Shown here one piece after another: positions 23,347-34,530 of a DNA stretch of 64,000 nt. The stretch comes from Chrysaora quinquecirrha. Taxonomy: Eukaryota > Cnidaria > Scyphozoa > Semaeostomeae > Pelagiidae. Within the stretch, counting starts at the first letter, position 1. Every line of letters begins with the position of its first letter. The position numbers were made by a program, and so were the translations under genes. The notes under the pieces were generated by a model. The model saw only the letters and a program-made list of their open reading frames with translations. It searched no databases and had not been told where the DNA came from. The stretch spans positions 354,818-418,817 of the forward strand of contig JACTAT010000057.1 in NCBI GenBank assembly GCA_014526335.1, in the 5' to 3' direction.

Positions 23347-24618
23347 ATGCGAATTTCAAGGATGACCTTGACATCGAGTACATATGGGTTTTATTTTATT
23401 TTCTGGTTATATGGTGAAAGAAGACTCGAAAAGCCAAACTTGCCCTTCCAAGTGTTGGGCAAATTTTTTATGATCCGCGGAAGATGCGTCATGTCCAAGG
23501 TAAAAAAATTCATCGAAAAAATTTTGTCAAAACATGGTATTGTTTGGTCTCATTCCAATGGAAATTGACTCTAGATTCCAAATATAGTATCAATATTAGT
23601 CTCCGCATATAAAAATAAAAATATATTGCTCAAGGAATTGGACTTTTTTAAACAAAAATCAAAAAGTAAATGTTAAATTAAAATGTTCTTGAAAAATTAT
23701 CGTTAGTTAGTTAGCATAGCTTGTATGTTAGTGACTTAGCTAGTTAACTTTAGAAGATAGTAAGTTAGTAAGTCAGTTACCATATTAGTTAGTTAGTTAA
23801 ATTTAGTTTGTTTGTTAGTTTGTTAGGTAATTTATTTGTTGGTTTGTTAGTTAGTTAAATAGTTAGTTTGTTTTATTAGTTAGTCTCATCGCTAGTTAGT
23901 TACGTAGTTACTTGCTTAGTTGTTTAGTTAGTTAGTCCGTTAGTTATTTAGTTGTTACTTAAATAGCTGTTTGCTACTTTTGAAGATAGTAAGTTAGTTA
24001 GTAAGTTACTTTATTAGTTAGCTAGTTACTTAGGTAACTAGCTAGATAGTTGTTAGTTAGTTAGTTAGTTAATTAATTGATTAGTTAATTAGTTACTTAG
24101 TTAGTTAGTTAGTTAGTTAGTTATTTAGTTAGTTAGTTAGTTGGTTAGTTAGCTAGTTAGTTAGTTATTTAGTTAGTTAGTTACTTAAGTAGCATAGCTT
24201 GTGAGTTAGTCAGTTTGTTAGTTAGCTATTTTAGAAGATAGTAAGGTGGATAGTAAGTTGCTTTGTCAGTTAGCTAGTTAGTTACGTAACTAGCTAGATA
24301 GCTGTTAGTTAGTTAGTTAGTTAGCTAGTTAGTTAGTTATTTAGTTAGTTAGTTAGTTAGTTAGCTAGTTAGTTAGTTATTTAGTCAGTTAGTTACTTAA
24401 GTAGCATAGCTTGTACGTTGGTCAGTTTGTTAGTTAGCTATTTTCGAATATTGTAAGTCAGTTCGTCAGTTTGTTCGTTAGCTACTTTAGAAGATAGTAA
24501 GTAGGCTAGCAAGTTACTTTGTTAGTCAGCTACTTAGTTAGGTAACTAGCTAGATAGTTGTTAGCTAGTTAGTGTTAGTTACTTAGTTAGTTAATAAGTT
24601 AGTTAGTAAGTTAGTTAT

Positions 24619-24649
<31 letters not shown>

Positions 24650-24694
24650 ATAAGTTTGTTTGCTAGATTGTTAGTTAGTAGACATAGCTTGCAT

Positions 24695-24736
<42 letters not shown>

Positions 24737-24866
24737 AAGTTAGTTCGTTAGTTAGTCAGTTAGCTAGCTTGTTAGGTAATTAGTTTGTTTGTTTTTAAGT
24801 TAATAAGATTGATAAAGTTAATTAGTTGTATTAGTTAGTTAGCTAGCTAGTTAGTTTCTTAGCTGC

Positions 24867-24905
<39 letters not shown>

Positions 24906-25192
24906 GTTAGTTAGCTAACTACAATGCCTGCCAGAATTACTTGGAACACCCATCATATTTGTATGCTTAACTAAGTAACTTACAAGCTACGCTAACTAAC
25001 TAACTAAATAACTAACTAACTAACTATTTAATTATCTTACTAACTAAGTTACTAACTAAGTAGTTATCTAACTAATCAACTACTAATTAACTGACTAACT
25101 AACTTAGTATCTTCCAAAGTAGCTAACTAACTAACTGACTAACTTACAAGATAAGCCAAGTAACTAACTAACTTACTAACTAACTGACTTAT

Positions 25193-25225
<33 letters not shown>

Positions 25226-26172
25226 GACTAACTAACTAACTAACTAGCTAACTAACTAACTAACTAGCTAACTAACTAACTAGCTAACTAACTAACTAAC
25301 TAACTAACTTACTATCTTCCAAGGTAACTAACTTACTAACTGACTATTTAACTAATTAACTTAATAACTAACTTAATAACTAACTTACTATCTCCCAAAT
25401 TAGCTAACTAACGAACTGAGTAACGTGCAAGCTTTGCTAACTAACAAACTGACTAAATATAATAAATATAAATATAACTAAATATAACTAAATATAACTA
25501 GTTACCTAACTAACTAACTACCCTTTGTAACTAAGTAACCAACTTAATATCTTCGAAAGTAGCTAACTAATTACCTGACTAACTAAGAAGCTACGCTAGA
25601 TAACTAACTATCAGACTAACTAACTAAGTAACAAACTCAGTATCTAACTAACTAACAACTAATTAACTATCTAACTAAATAACAAACTAACTAATTACCT
25701 AACCAACTCACTAACTACTAACTTACTTACTATTTTAGTATCTTCCAAAGTAGCTAACTAACTAACTTACTAACTTACAAGCTATGCTAACTAACTAACT
25801 AAAGATAATTTTTCAAAGAGCATTTTCTTAGCTTTTCTTTTCTTGATTTTTTTATAAAATCAAATGTCTTGAGCAATATCTTTGATCAATATATACAGAA
25901 TCTAACCTTATTGCCAAATTCGGAATCTACAGTCAATTTCCATTCGAATGAGACCAAACAATACCATGTTTTGACAATTTATAAAAATTTTTCCATGAAA
26001 TTTTTACCTTGGACATGACGTATCTTCGGCAGGTCATAAAAAAATTTGCCCAACACTTGGAAGGGCAAGTTTGGCTTTTCGAGTGTTCTATGACTATATA
26101 AACAGAAAATAAAATAAAACCCATATGTACTCGATGTCAAGGTCTGTGTTTATCTCAACTGGCCACCGGACT
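23333..26172. mobile_element. (TTAG)n/(CTAA)n foldback element, copy 1
   Basis: TIRs start GTCCGGTGGCCA and end TGGCCACCGGAC, flanked by TA on both sides. After about 240 bp of inverted terminal sequence (ACCTTGACATCGAGTACATA and its complement) come a left arm of about 1.2 kb of TTAG repeats (23690-24910), a spacer of about 40 bp holding AATGCCTGCCAGAATTACTT, and a right arm of CTAA repeats (24970-25800). Arms are punctuated by TTTAGAAGATAGTAAGT. No transposase. TA flanks fit Tc1/mariner or a related TA-targeting group but are too short to be decisive. It occupies the place of the BEL reverse transcriptase. Confidence 0.9.
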
Positions 26173-27533
26173 ATAAACTCGGATGGGACCAACCTTTGCC
26201 TATTCAGAAAATAAATGCTTGGAAAAACATTGAAAAAGAACTTTCTGTCGTTTCGAATTTCCAGTTTCCTCGTTGGATTGATTTCGATCCTAAGCAGCCA
26301 GTTTATCTACACGTTTTTACCGACGCTAGCAAGCTAGTCATGGGTGCCGTCGCGTACCTTAGTCAGGGTGACAAATGTATTCTTCTTGGTTCAAAATCCA
26401 AATAAGCGCCTCGTGGTAAGAAAACTCTTACTATCCCTCAGCGTGAACTGAGTGCTATGTTGCTTGGATCTCAATTTTGCGCCAACATGCTTAAATAATC
26501 AAGAAAAAATTCGCTACAGTTCATGTTCGCTTGTGGACTGATTCGGAAATCACATTGCATTGGCTTTCGTCAAAGCGCAAGTTAAAGGAATTCGTGCAAA
26601 ATAAGGTTGACGCAATAAATCGCCTTTTTGAATCTACTGTCTGGGGTCATACACCCTCACCAGAAAACCCTGCAGACCTCGTCTCTCGTGGCTGTAGTGC
26701 GCAGTCTCTGCTCAAATCGCAATTATGGAATAATGGTCCATCCTGGATAAATAACACAGCCTCGTGGCCACAATGGCCTAAATCGCAACCTGTTTCATCT
26801 ACAGTTTTCGCTTCCGTCGCTGAACAACAAATAGCGTTACCGTCGCCTAGCGTTTGCAGTATCATAGATTTATCACGTTTCAATGACTATTCTCGCCTTC
26901 TGGCGTCGTCAGTTTATGTCCATCGTTTTTGTTTTCGTACTGGGACTAAAGGAACCCCTACTACTTCGGATCTTGATTCCGTAGAGACCGAATGGATTCG
27001 CTCACAGCAGCAGCAGTTTTATCCACAAGTCATTGATTCTCTGTCGTCTCGTCAAAACCCAAACAAGGCTCACACTCCCCCGATTGTTCGTCAGCTGAAC
27101 TTATTTCTCGATCAGAAAGGACTCATTCGCACGAAAGGACGCTTTGCTATAGAATCTTCATTGATTTTATTACCGCCGAATTCTCGTTTCACCGACTTAG
27201 TGGTCCTAGATCATCATCAGCGTTTACACCATATTGGTGTCGGCGGAACTATCGTCGCGCTACGTCAACGCTTCTGGATTCCATCTGCTCGCTCTGTCGC
27301 TCGTCGCCTTTTGCGTAAATGTTCCACATGTAAGAAAGTCACCGGAAGACCGTTTCTCCTGCCTACTTCATCACAGCTACCACAGTTTCATGCAGACGCA
27401 TCAAGCCGACCGTTTTCGAACATAGGCGTCGACTTCACTGGTCATTTTCTCGTGAAAGATCACCATGGCAATCATCGGAAAGTTTACATCTGTTTGTTTA
27501 CTTGTCTAACCACACGAGCTATCAGCTTGGAAC
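26173..27533 (+). pseudogene. BEL/Pao pol: RNase H-like region and integrase N-terminal half
   Basis: Coding resumes immediately after the foldback with YKLGWD and reaches LHVFTDASKLVMGAVAYL (about 26305-26365), the RNase H-like part of the Pao A17 region. It continues with WTDSEITLHWL (26535-26567), the ENPADLVSRGC block, and the integrase zinc-binding module DHHQRLHHIGVGG...CSTCKK (27200-27345). The integrase core starts with NIGVDFTGHF (about 27420-27450). Stops near 26403 and 26500 break the first part. The frame 26531-27598 is open through 355 codons, but its last 21 codons are inside the inserted element. The core is split at 27533/27534. Confidence 0.9.
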
Positions 27534-28495
27534 ACAGGAGGCCCAATCGCATAAATATCATTAGTGATATAACCTTACTTGTGTTGTTTTCTGCCTAAAA
27601 TGTCCTATTTTCGATACAGATATTTGGTTGTTGCTGTTGTTCAAAAAACGCCACATTGTGATAGCTTTATACGTATATAATAAATAATAACAAGGAGTGA
27701 AGCTTTTCTGAATAGCCTTGATACAACATTGTTTCGTTTTGCCTGAATTTCGGTGAATTTTGCGTTAAACGCCAACTTCTTTACATCAAAATGTTCCCCA
27801 CCACCTAAACTGTCTACAGAGTACACTTGTTTTCACTTTCCTCAACTAAATCATTTAAAACAGGCACGAAAATGTTTTATTTATCTGGCGGTTTGAAATC
27901 TGCCGAGGCTCGGTCCTATCACTGTGGCCAGATCAAAGCAACCGCCGTTCGAAAAATCGTGATGCTGTGTTCGAAAGATGTTCGAAAATTGCGACATAGA
28001 CCTCCTGGATTCCTTACGTTTCTTTTGTTTTGTAACTGTAGAAAATAATAAACCGGGGGAGCACTGACGTGATTTTCGTTGAAATTTCGAATGCGTTTTG
28101 GCCACAGTGATAGGACCGAGCCTTGGCAGATTTCAAACCGCCAGATAAATAAAACATTTTCGTGCCTGTTTTAAATGATTTAGTTGAGGAAAGTGAAAAC
28201 AAGTGTACTCTGTAGACAGTTTAGGTGGTGGGGAACATTTTGATGTAAAGAAGTTGGCGTTTAACGCAAAATTCACCGAAATTCAGGCAAAACGAAACAA
28301 TGTTGTATCAAGGCTATTCAGAAAAGCTTCACTCCTTGTTATTATTTATTATATACGTATAAAGCTATCACAATGTGGCGCTTTCTGAACAACAGCAACA
28401 ACCAAATATCTATATCGAAAATAGGACGTTTTAGGCAGAAAACAACACAAGTTAGGTTTTTTCACTCATGATATTTATGCGATTGGGCCTCCTGT
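27534..28495. mobile_element. 962-bp long-TIR element with 9-bp target duplication (Mutator-like?)
   Basis: Flanked by GCTTGGAAC at 27525-27533 and 28496-28504, a perfect 9-bp duplication. Removing the element and one duplicate rejoins the integrase as AISLE-LVEDLTT in frame. The ends are ACAGGAGGCCCAATCGC and its reverse complement. The two arms are highly similar for about 390 bp (27534-27930 against 28107-28495) with a central unique part of about 175 bp. Mirror-image open frames on the arms (27641-27826 minus and 28203-28388 plus) are duplicates of each other and have no recognised function. Very long TIRs with a 9-bp duplication fit Mutator-like non-autonomous elements. Confidence 0.92.
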
Positions 28496-28986
28496 GCTTG
28501 GAACTCGTAGAAGATCTTACGACCTCGTCATTTCTACAAGCATTTCGTAGACATTGCAGTGTTTATTCAACTCCTCGTTTAATATTATCGGTTAATGCTC
28601 ATACCTTCAAGTGCGCAGAACAGAACTTAGAGAAATTGCTCTCTCTTTTCGACTCTCCGTTATTCAGCATGCTTTCACCCAGAAACGTATTACATTTCGT
28701 TATATTCCCGCACGCAGCCCTCATTAGGGTGGAGTTTATGAACGCTTAATCGGTCTTTCCAAAACGTGTCTAAAGAAGGTACTCGGTCGCTCATTCGTTA
28801 GTTTATCAGAATTATCTACATTATTAAAGGAAATTCAAGCCGTTCTCAACGATCGCCCGCTCACTTACGTCAATTCGGACATTCAAGATCTGCAGCCGCT
28901 TACTCCAAGTCAGCTACTCTTCGGATACAACGTCACAGCGCTACCCTATCCGCCATACGACGACGACGAATCATCTGATCCGACAT
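28496..28986 (+). pseudogene. BEL/Pao integrase C-terminal half
   Basis: Resumes with LELVEDLTTSSFLQAFRRH (28498-28555). It then gives the catalytic-glutamate region in another frame (HxGGVYERLIG-like, about 28720-28760) and LSTLLKEIQAVLNDRPLTYV (about 28810-28870), characteristic of BEL integrase ends. It runs into the assembly gap at 28987. A frame change near 28650 disables it. Confidence 0.88.
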
Positions 28987-29487
28987 TNNNNNNNNNNNNN
29001 NNNNNNNNNNNNNNNNNNNNNNNNNNNNNNNNNNNNNNNNNNNNNNNNNNNNNNNNNNNNNNNNNNNNNNNNNNNNNNNNNNNNNNNNNNNNNNNNNNNN
29101 NNNNNNNNNNNNNNNNNNNNNNNNNNNNNNNNNNNNNNNNNNNNNNNNNNNNNNNNNNNNNNNNNNNNNNNNNNNNNNNNNNNNNNNNNNNNNNNNNNNN
29201 NNNNNNNNNNNNNNNNNNNNNNNNNNNNNNNNNNNNNNNNNNNNNNNNNNNNNNNNNNNNNNNNNNNNNNNNNNNNNNNNNNNNNNNNNNNNNNNNNNNN
29301 NNNNNNNNNNNNNNNNNNNNNNNNNNNNNNNNNNNNNNNNNNNNNNNNNNNNNNNNNNNNNNNNNNNNNNNNNNNNNNNNNNNNNNNNNNNNNNNNNNNN
29401 NNNNNNNNNNNNNNNNNNNNNNNNNNNNNNNNNNNNNNNNNNNNNNNNNNNNNNNNNNNNNNNNNNNNNNNNNNNNNNNNNNNNNNN
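28987..29487. other. Assembly gap (N run)
   Basis: About 500 N, the size commonly used for gaps of unknown length. The end of the BEL element, its 3' LTR and the left end of the second TTAG foldback should lie here. Confidence 0.99.
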
Positions 29488-30147
29488 CTTAGTTAGAATA
29501 CCTTGTAAATTTTTCCGCTAGTTCGTTAGCTACTCTAGAAGATAGTAAGGTGGTTAGTAAGTTACTTTATTAGATAGCTAGTTAGTTAGGTAACTAGCTA
29601 CATAGTTGTTAGTTAGTTAGTGAGTTAGTTATTTAGTTAGTTAGTTAGTTAGTTATTTAGTTAGTTAGCTAGTTATTTAGTCAGTTAGTTAGTTAGTTAA
29701 TTAGTTAGTTAGTTAGTTAGTTAGTTAGTAGATCAGTTAGCAAATTAGTTAGTTAGTTAGTTAAATTTAGTTTGCTTGTTAGTTTGTTAGGTAATTAATT
29801 AGTTGGTTTGTTAGTTAGTTAAATAGTTAGTTTGTTTTATTAGTTAGTCTTATCACTAGTTAGTTACGTAGTTACTTACTTAGTTAGTTAGTTAGTCAGT
29901 TAGTTATATAGTTAGTTAGATACTTAAGTAGCATAGCTTGTAAGTTAATCAGTTTGTTAGTTAGCTATTTCCGAATATTGTAAGTCAGTTAGTCAGTTAG
30001 TTCGTTAGCTACTTTAGAAGATAGTAAGTTAGTAAGCTACTTAGTTAGGTAACTAGCTAGTTAGTTAGTTAATTAGTTAGTTAGTAAGTTAGTTAATTAG
30101 TTAATTAGTTTGTTTACCAGATTGTTAGTTTGTTAACATAGCTTGCA

Positions 30148-30178
<31 letters not shown>

Positions 30179-30805
30179 GAGTTAGGCAGTTATCTGGCTT
30201 GTTAAGTTTTTAGATAGTCAGTAAGTTACTTAGTTAGAATATCTTGTGAATTAGTCAGTTAGTTTGTTAGGTACTTTAAAAGGTAGTAAGGTGGTTCGTA
30301 AGTTACTTTATTAGTTTGCTAGTTAGTTAGGTAACTAGCTAGATAGTTATTAGTTAGTTAACTGGTTAGTTATTTATTTAATCAGTTAGTTAGTACGTTA
30401 GTTAGTTAGTTAGCTAGTTAGTTTCTCAGCTACATAGTTAGTTAGTTAGTTAGTTAGTTTTTTAGTTAGCTAGTTAGTTAGTTGGTTAGTTAGTTAATTA
30501 ATTAGTTAGTTAGTTAGTTAATTAACAAACTAGCTACAATGCCTGCCAGAATTACTTGGAACACCCATCATATTTTTAAGCAACTAAGTAACTTAAAAGT
30601 TACGCTAACTAACTAACCAAATAACTTACTCACTAACTATTTAATTATCTTACTAACAAAGTTTCTAACTAAGTAGTTATCTAACTAACCAACTACTAAC
30701 TAACTGACTAACTAACTTAGTATCTTCCAAAGTAGCTAACTAACTAACTGACTAACTTACAAGCTATGCTAAGTAACTAACTAACTTACTAACTAACTAT
30801 CTTAT

Positions 30806-30894
<89 letters not shown>

Positions 30895-31707
30895 TACTAT
30901 CTTCCAAGGTAACTAACTGACTAACTGACTAACTAACTAGCTAGCTTAATAACTTACTCAATAACTAACTTACTATCTCCCAAATTACCTAATTAACTAA
31001 CTGAGTGATGTGCACGCTATGCTAACTAACAAACTGACTAAATGACAAACTAGTTACCTAACTAACTAACTACCCTTTCTAACTAAGTAGCTAACCAACT
31101 TAATATCTTCGAAAGTAGTTAACTAATTACCTGAATAACTTACAAGCTATGCTAGCTAACTAAAAAACTAACTACCCAACTAACTAACTAACTAACTGAC
31201 TAACTAACTAACCACCTAACTAACTGACTAACTAACTAACTAACTTATTACCTAACTAACTCACTTACTAATTAAAAAACTTACTAACTTATTTACTATT
31301 TTAGTACCTTCCAAAGTAGCTAACTAACTAACTTACTAACGTACAAGCTATGCTAACTAACTAAAGATAATTTTTCAAAGAACATTTTTCTTAGGCTTTC
31401 TCTTTTGATTTTTTTTATAAAAATCAGATGTCTTGATGCTATATTCGAAATCTAGAGTCAATTTCCATTCGAATGAGACCAAACAACACCATATTTAGAC
31501 AATTTACAAAACATTTTTCGATGCATTTTTTACCTTGGACATGACGCATATTTGGCAGGTCATAAAAAAATTTGCCCAGCACTTGGAAGGGACAAGTTTG
31601 GCTTTTTCTAGTCTTCTATGACCATACAAACAGAAAATAAAATAAAAACCCATATGTACTCGATGTCAAGGTCATCTCAACTGGCCACCGGACTATTACA
31701 ACAATAT
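29488..31707. mobile_element. (TTAG)n/(CTAA)n foldback element, copy 2 (left end in gap)
   Basis: TTAG repeats (29488-30525), the same spacer motif AATGCCTGCCAGAATTACTT (about 30540-30560), then CTAA repeats (to about 31360) and the right terminal sequence ending TGGCCACCGGAC with flanking TA. This is the same right end as copy 1. The left TIR is not visible because of the gap. Confidence 0.88.
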
Positions 31708-31714
31708 CACTGTT

Positions 31715-31840
31715 AGGGGCCGGGTTCAAAGTACCCCATTCTAAAAAATAGCACAAACGGGCATTTTTGTTGGGGTCTGCATCCTATATTCTTCAGCGCA
31801 TCAAACTGCGTTGGAATATCATAATTTGAGTTGTATTTAC
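31715..31840 (-). repeat. Single unit of the 10918/19828 interspersed repeat
   Basis: Contains TACCCCATTCTAAAAAATAG and GGGGTCTGCATCCTAT followed by CAGCGCATCAAACTGCGT, matching one internal unit of the large inverted pair. A second diverged unit is at 32180-32310, on the other side of the SINE. Confidence 0.7.
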
Positions 31841-31852
31841 AGTAAGAGCCTT

Positions 31853-32175
31853 TAAAAGGGCTGGAACCGAGTAAAAGTAAAAAAGTAAAGTAAAGTTGCC
31901 GTTTTTGAGTCTACTACTAGCCTAGGGCTACTCAGTCGACTTTACACTTTACCCCTGGTCTGGATGCATTAGCATATAGCAGGAAGCAGCCACACACGGC
32001 GCTCATAACTACCGACCAGGTACCCATTTATACACCTGGGTGGAGAGAGGCACATTTGTGTTAACAACTTGCCCAAGGTCATTATCACTGCAACACAAGT
32101 GGAAAGACCGTGGCTCGAACCCACAACATTTTCGTTGCGAGTCCAGCACGCTAACCACTACGCCACAGAGACCAC
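31853..32175 (-). mobile_element. tRNA-derived SINE
   Basis: On the minus strand the head carries a type-2 Pol III promoter: A box TGGCGTAGTGGTTAGCG (about 32148-32165) and B box GGTTCGAGCC (about 32111-32120). About 250 bp of body follows, including ATAAATGGGTACCTGGT (about 32015-32032), and a tail of TTTAC-type repeats near 31855-31880. The body motif recalls broadly conserved SINE central domains in marine animals, but family assignment needs alignment. It lies between two units of another repeat, consistent with insertion between or into them. Confidence 0.8.
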
Positions 32176-32321
32176 AAAATACCTAATGCTATAAATAGCA
32201 TTTTTGGGCATTTTTGAGGTGGGCTTCCAATCCTATCTTTTTCAGCACATCAAACTGTGTAGGTTCACCAAGTTTCATGTTGGTATCATGAAATGCACAA
32301 TTGCTCCTCTAACTGCCCTCA

Positions 32322-32543
32322 CTAAAATACTGGATTGGAGGCTGCAAGCAGATTGTATTCTCTGAGCGGAGCCCAGTTTGTGGTTGGTCTGCTCTTCTCA
32401 AAATCTGTCACATGCTCTTGTACATCACCGTTTAGGTGAGCAAGCACAACAGCTTGAGGGCTGGCTGCTACCATCACCCCCTCTTTGGAGTTGCAAAAAC
32501 TATCACTTTGTTGTGAGATTGCACTTCCAACAATGGAGAACAA
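32322..32543 (-). other. Possible exon or protein fragment, unrecognised
   Basis: A 73-codon frame with natural-looking composition (SPQAVVLAHLNGDVQEHV, RPTTNWAPLREYNLLAASNP). No clear splice sites or family were identified. It could be a stray coding exon, a pseudogene or chance. I assign no function. Confidence 0.25.
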
Positions 32544-32872
32544 AGTTTGTACATTGCATACAGTATGGGGAAGTGTAGAAGTGCAAGGGATTCAACAAAT
32601 GACAGGCCGACTAAGTTTAATGACTTAAGTCATTAGAAGCTTCCTCTTGGCAGCGTGCCTATTTGGAGAACTCTGACCTTACTGTTTCCGGACAAGCCCC
32701 TGGTGAGTAAAAAGATTTGCTGGGTAATTCTCATTTGTTGTTGTCTCATTACTTGGAACAATCTAGAAGATAATTGCCCTGGGGCTTGGGCTGCATTAAG
32801 AATTTTCAGAAATTGTCTTAATCAGGCAGGGTGACATTGGGCTATTTGTTATCAAAATTAAGCACATGAAAT
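32544..32872. other. Unannotated spacer
   Basis: Nothing recognised; no long frame, inverted repeat or known motif. Confidence 0.4.
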
Positions 32873-32877
32873 GTGAT

Positions 32878-34384
32878 CAGGCTAGCGAATATACACTACC
32901 GTTCAAAAAGTTTGGAAACGCTCGCTTAAAAATGGCCGCCAACAGCGGCCAAGGGCCTAATGGAAAATATTTTCATTTTAAAAGTCAGAAGTCATGCGGC
33001 CATTATCTTGCTAAGTTTCGGCGGAAATGTTCGTCACTGCACTCGCCATCATCTTAAGTTGAAGGAGAAGATAATTTCAATAGTATAAAAGAAAAATACA
33101 CAAAAACTGAGAAGCTTTGCCTTCATGAACCAAGGGAAAATTTTTTAGGACTACTGATCTGAAGTTATGGGAAAGAGAAGGGTTCGTTACTCCAAGATGG
33201 AAAATTTTGCAGTTATTTGAAGCCCAGTTGTTTTAGCTTTTCCGTCGTAGTAAAAGTTTTCCTGAAACATTGGTTTTCACAAAGTTAATCAGGGTTAAAG
33301 TTTTCGAAACATTTTTCAGGTGAGCCATTTTAAGAGTCTTTTTCAACAATTGAAATTATCTTCTCCCTTCAACTTTAAATGATGGCGAGTGCAGTGACGA
33401 ACATTTTCCTGCCGAAACTTAGCAAGATAATGGCCGCATGACCTCTGACTTTTAAAATGAAAATATTTTGGATTAGGCCCTTGGCCGCTGCTGGCAGCCA
33501 TTTTTAAGCGACCGTTTCCAAACTTTTTGAACGGTAGTGTATAATCACTACTGTGGTGGATAATGTTGCGGTGGTGGCAGTTTTGGCGTACTGTGATGGA
33601 TAATCACTACTCGTGGTGGGTTACCATGCTTGCGGTGGTGGCAGTTTTGGCGTACTGTGGTGGATAATCACTACTTGTGGTGGGTTACCATGCTTGCGGT
33701 GCTGGCAGTTTTGCCATACTGTGGTGGATAATCACTACCTGGGGTGGGTTACCATGCTTGTGTTTGTGGCAGGTTTGGCGTACTGTGGTGGATAATCACT
33801 ACTGTGGTGGCTTACCATGCTTGCAGAATTTTTTCTCTTACAACAAAATCTGTTTGATGAATTGACAAAAAAAGCAGTACAGTATAATTAGAACTTTGCT
33901 GCATAATGAACAATGAATAAAATTTGATGTAGCAATTTCATATCCCATTTTATACAGATACTACATTGAGAGGCGAGAGGAAAATCAATGCATCATGGGT
34001 GGGCTATCCATCACTTAATGATCGAGATTGTAGATGAAAAAAATGAACAATTGCATCTAATTCTTTTAACCACAATTCATCCGATGCAACAATTATAGTC
34101 ATTTAACAAAATTTATCCCACCACATCAAGCATAATAACCACCACAGTAGTGATTATCTACCACATTACACAAAAACTACCACCACATTTAGCATAGTAA
34201 CCCACCACATCAAGCATAATAACCCACCGCAGTAGTGATTATCCACCACAGTACGCCAGAACTGCCACCACCACAAGCATGGTAACCCACAACAAGTAGT
34301 TATTATCCACCACAATACGCCAAAACTGCCACCACAGTACGCAACTAGTATCACCACAGTGGTTATTATAGATTCGCTAGTGTG
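32878..34384. mobile_element. Minisatellite-armed TIR element, copy B (5-bp target duplication)
   Basis: The left end CAGGCTAGCGAAT and the right end ATTCGCTAGTGTG are near-copies of copy A's termini. Outside lie GTGAT (32873-32877) and GTGAT (34385-34389), a perfect 5-bp duplication. Arms of GTGGTGG/CCACCAC minisatellite (33542-33820 and 34105-34370) surround a short unique middle that matches about 9330-9490 of copy A. The left TIR is interrupted by the MITE at 32894-33539, inserted at a TA within it. Confidence 0.9.
32894..33539. mobile_element. Mariner/Tc1-like MITE, copy 1, nested in copy B
   Basis: TIRs CACTACCGTTCAAAAAGTTT and complement are flanked by TA (32892-32893 and 33540-33541). 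The inverted sequence extends well inwards (TGGCCGC..., AAGGGCC...). It lacks a transposase. It is nested in the left TIR of the 5-bp-duplication element, so it is the younger insertion. Confidence 0.88.
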
Positions 34385-34530
34385 GTGATGGAGGAAATAA
34401 CAGATACCACTTTTAAAATCCAGGAAAATTTCATGCAATCCATATTAGAAAGAATCAAACAAATACCGCTGGACAAAAATTCAACACTCAAGGCAAACAA
34501 ATAATGTCAGAAAAAACTATGAAATTACCG

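Noticed and set aside
23690..25800. Telomeric repeat tract
   Set aside because: The unit is TTAG, not TTAGGG, and it occurs as two inverted arms within an element.
27641..28388. Mirror frames in the 9-bp-duplication element
   Set aside because: Duplicate because of the inverted arms; no domain recognised.
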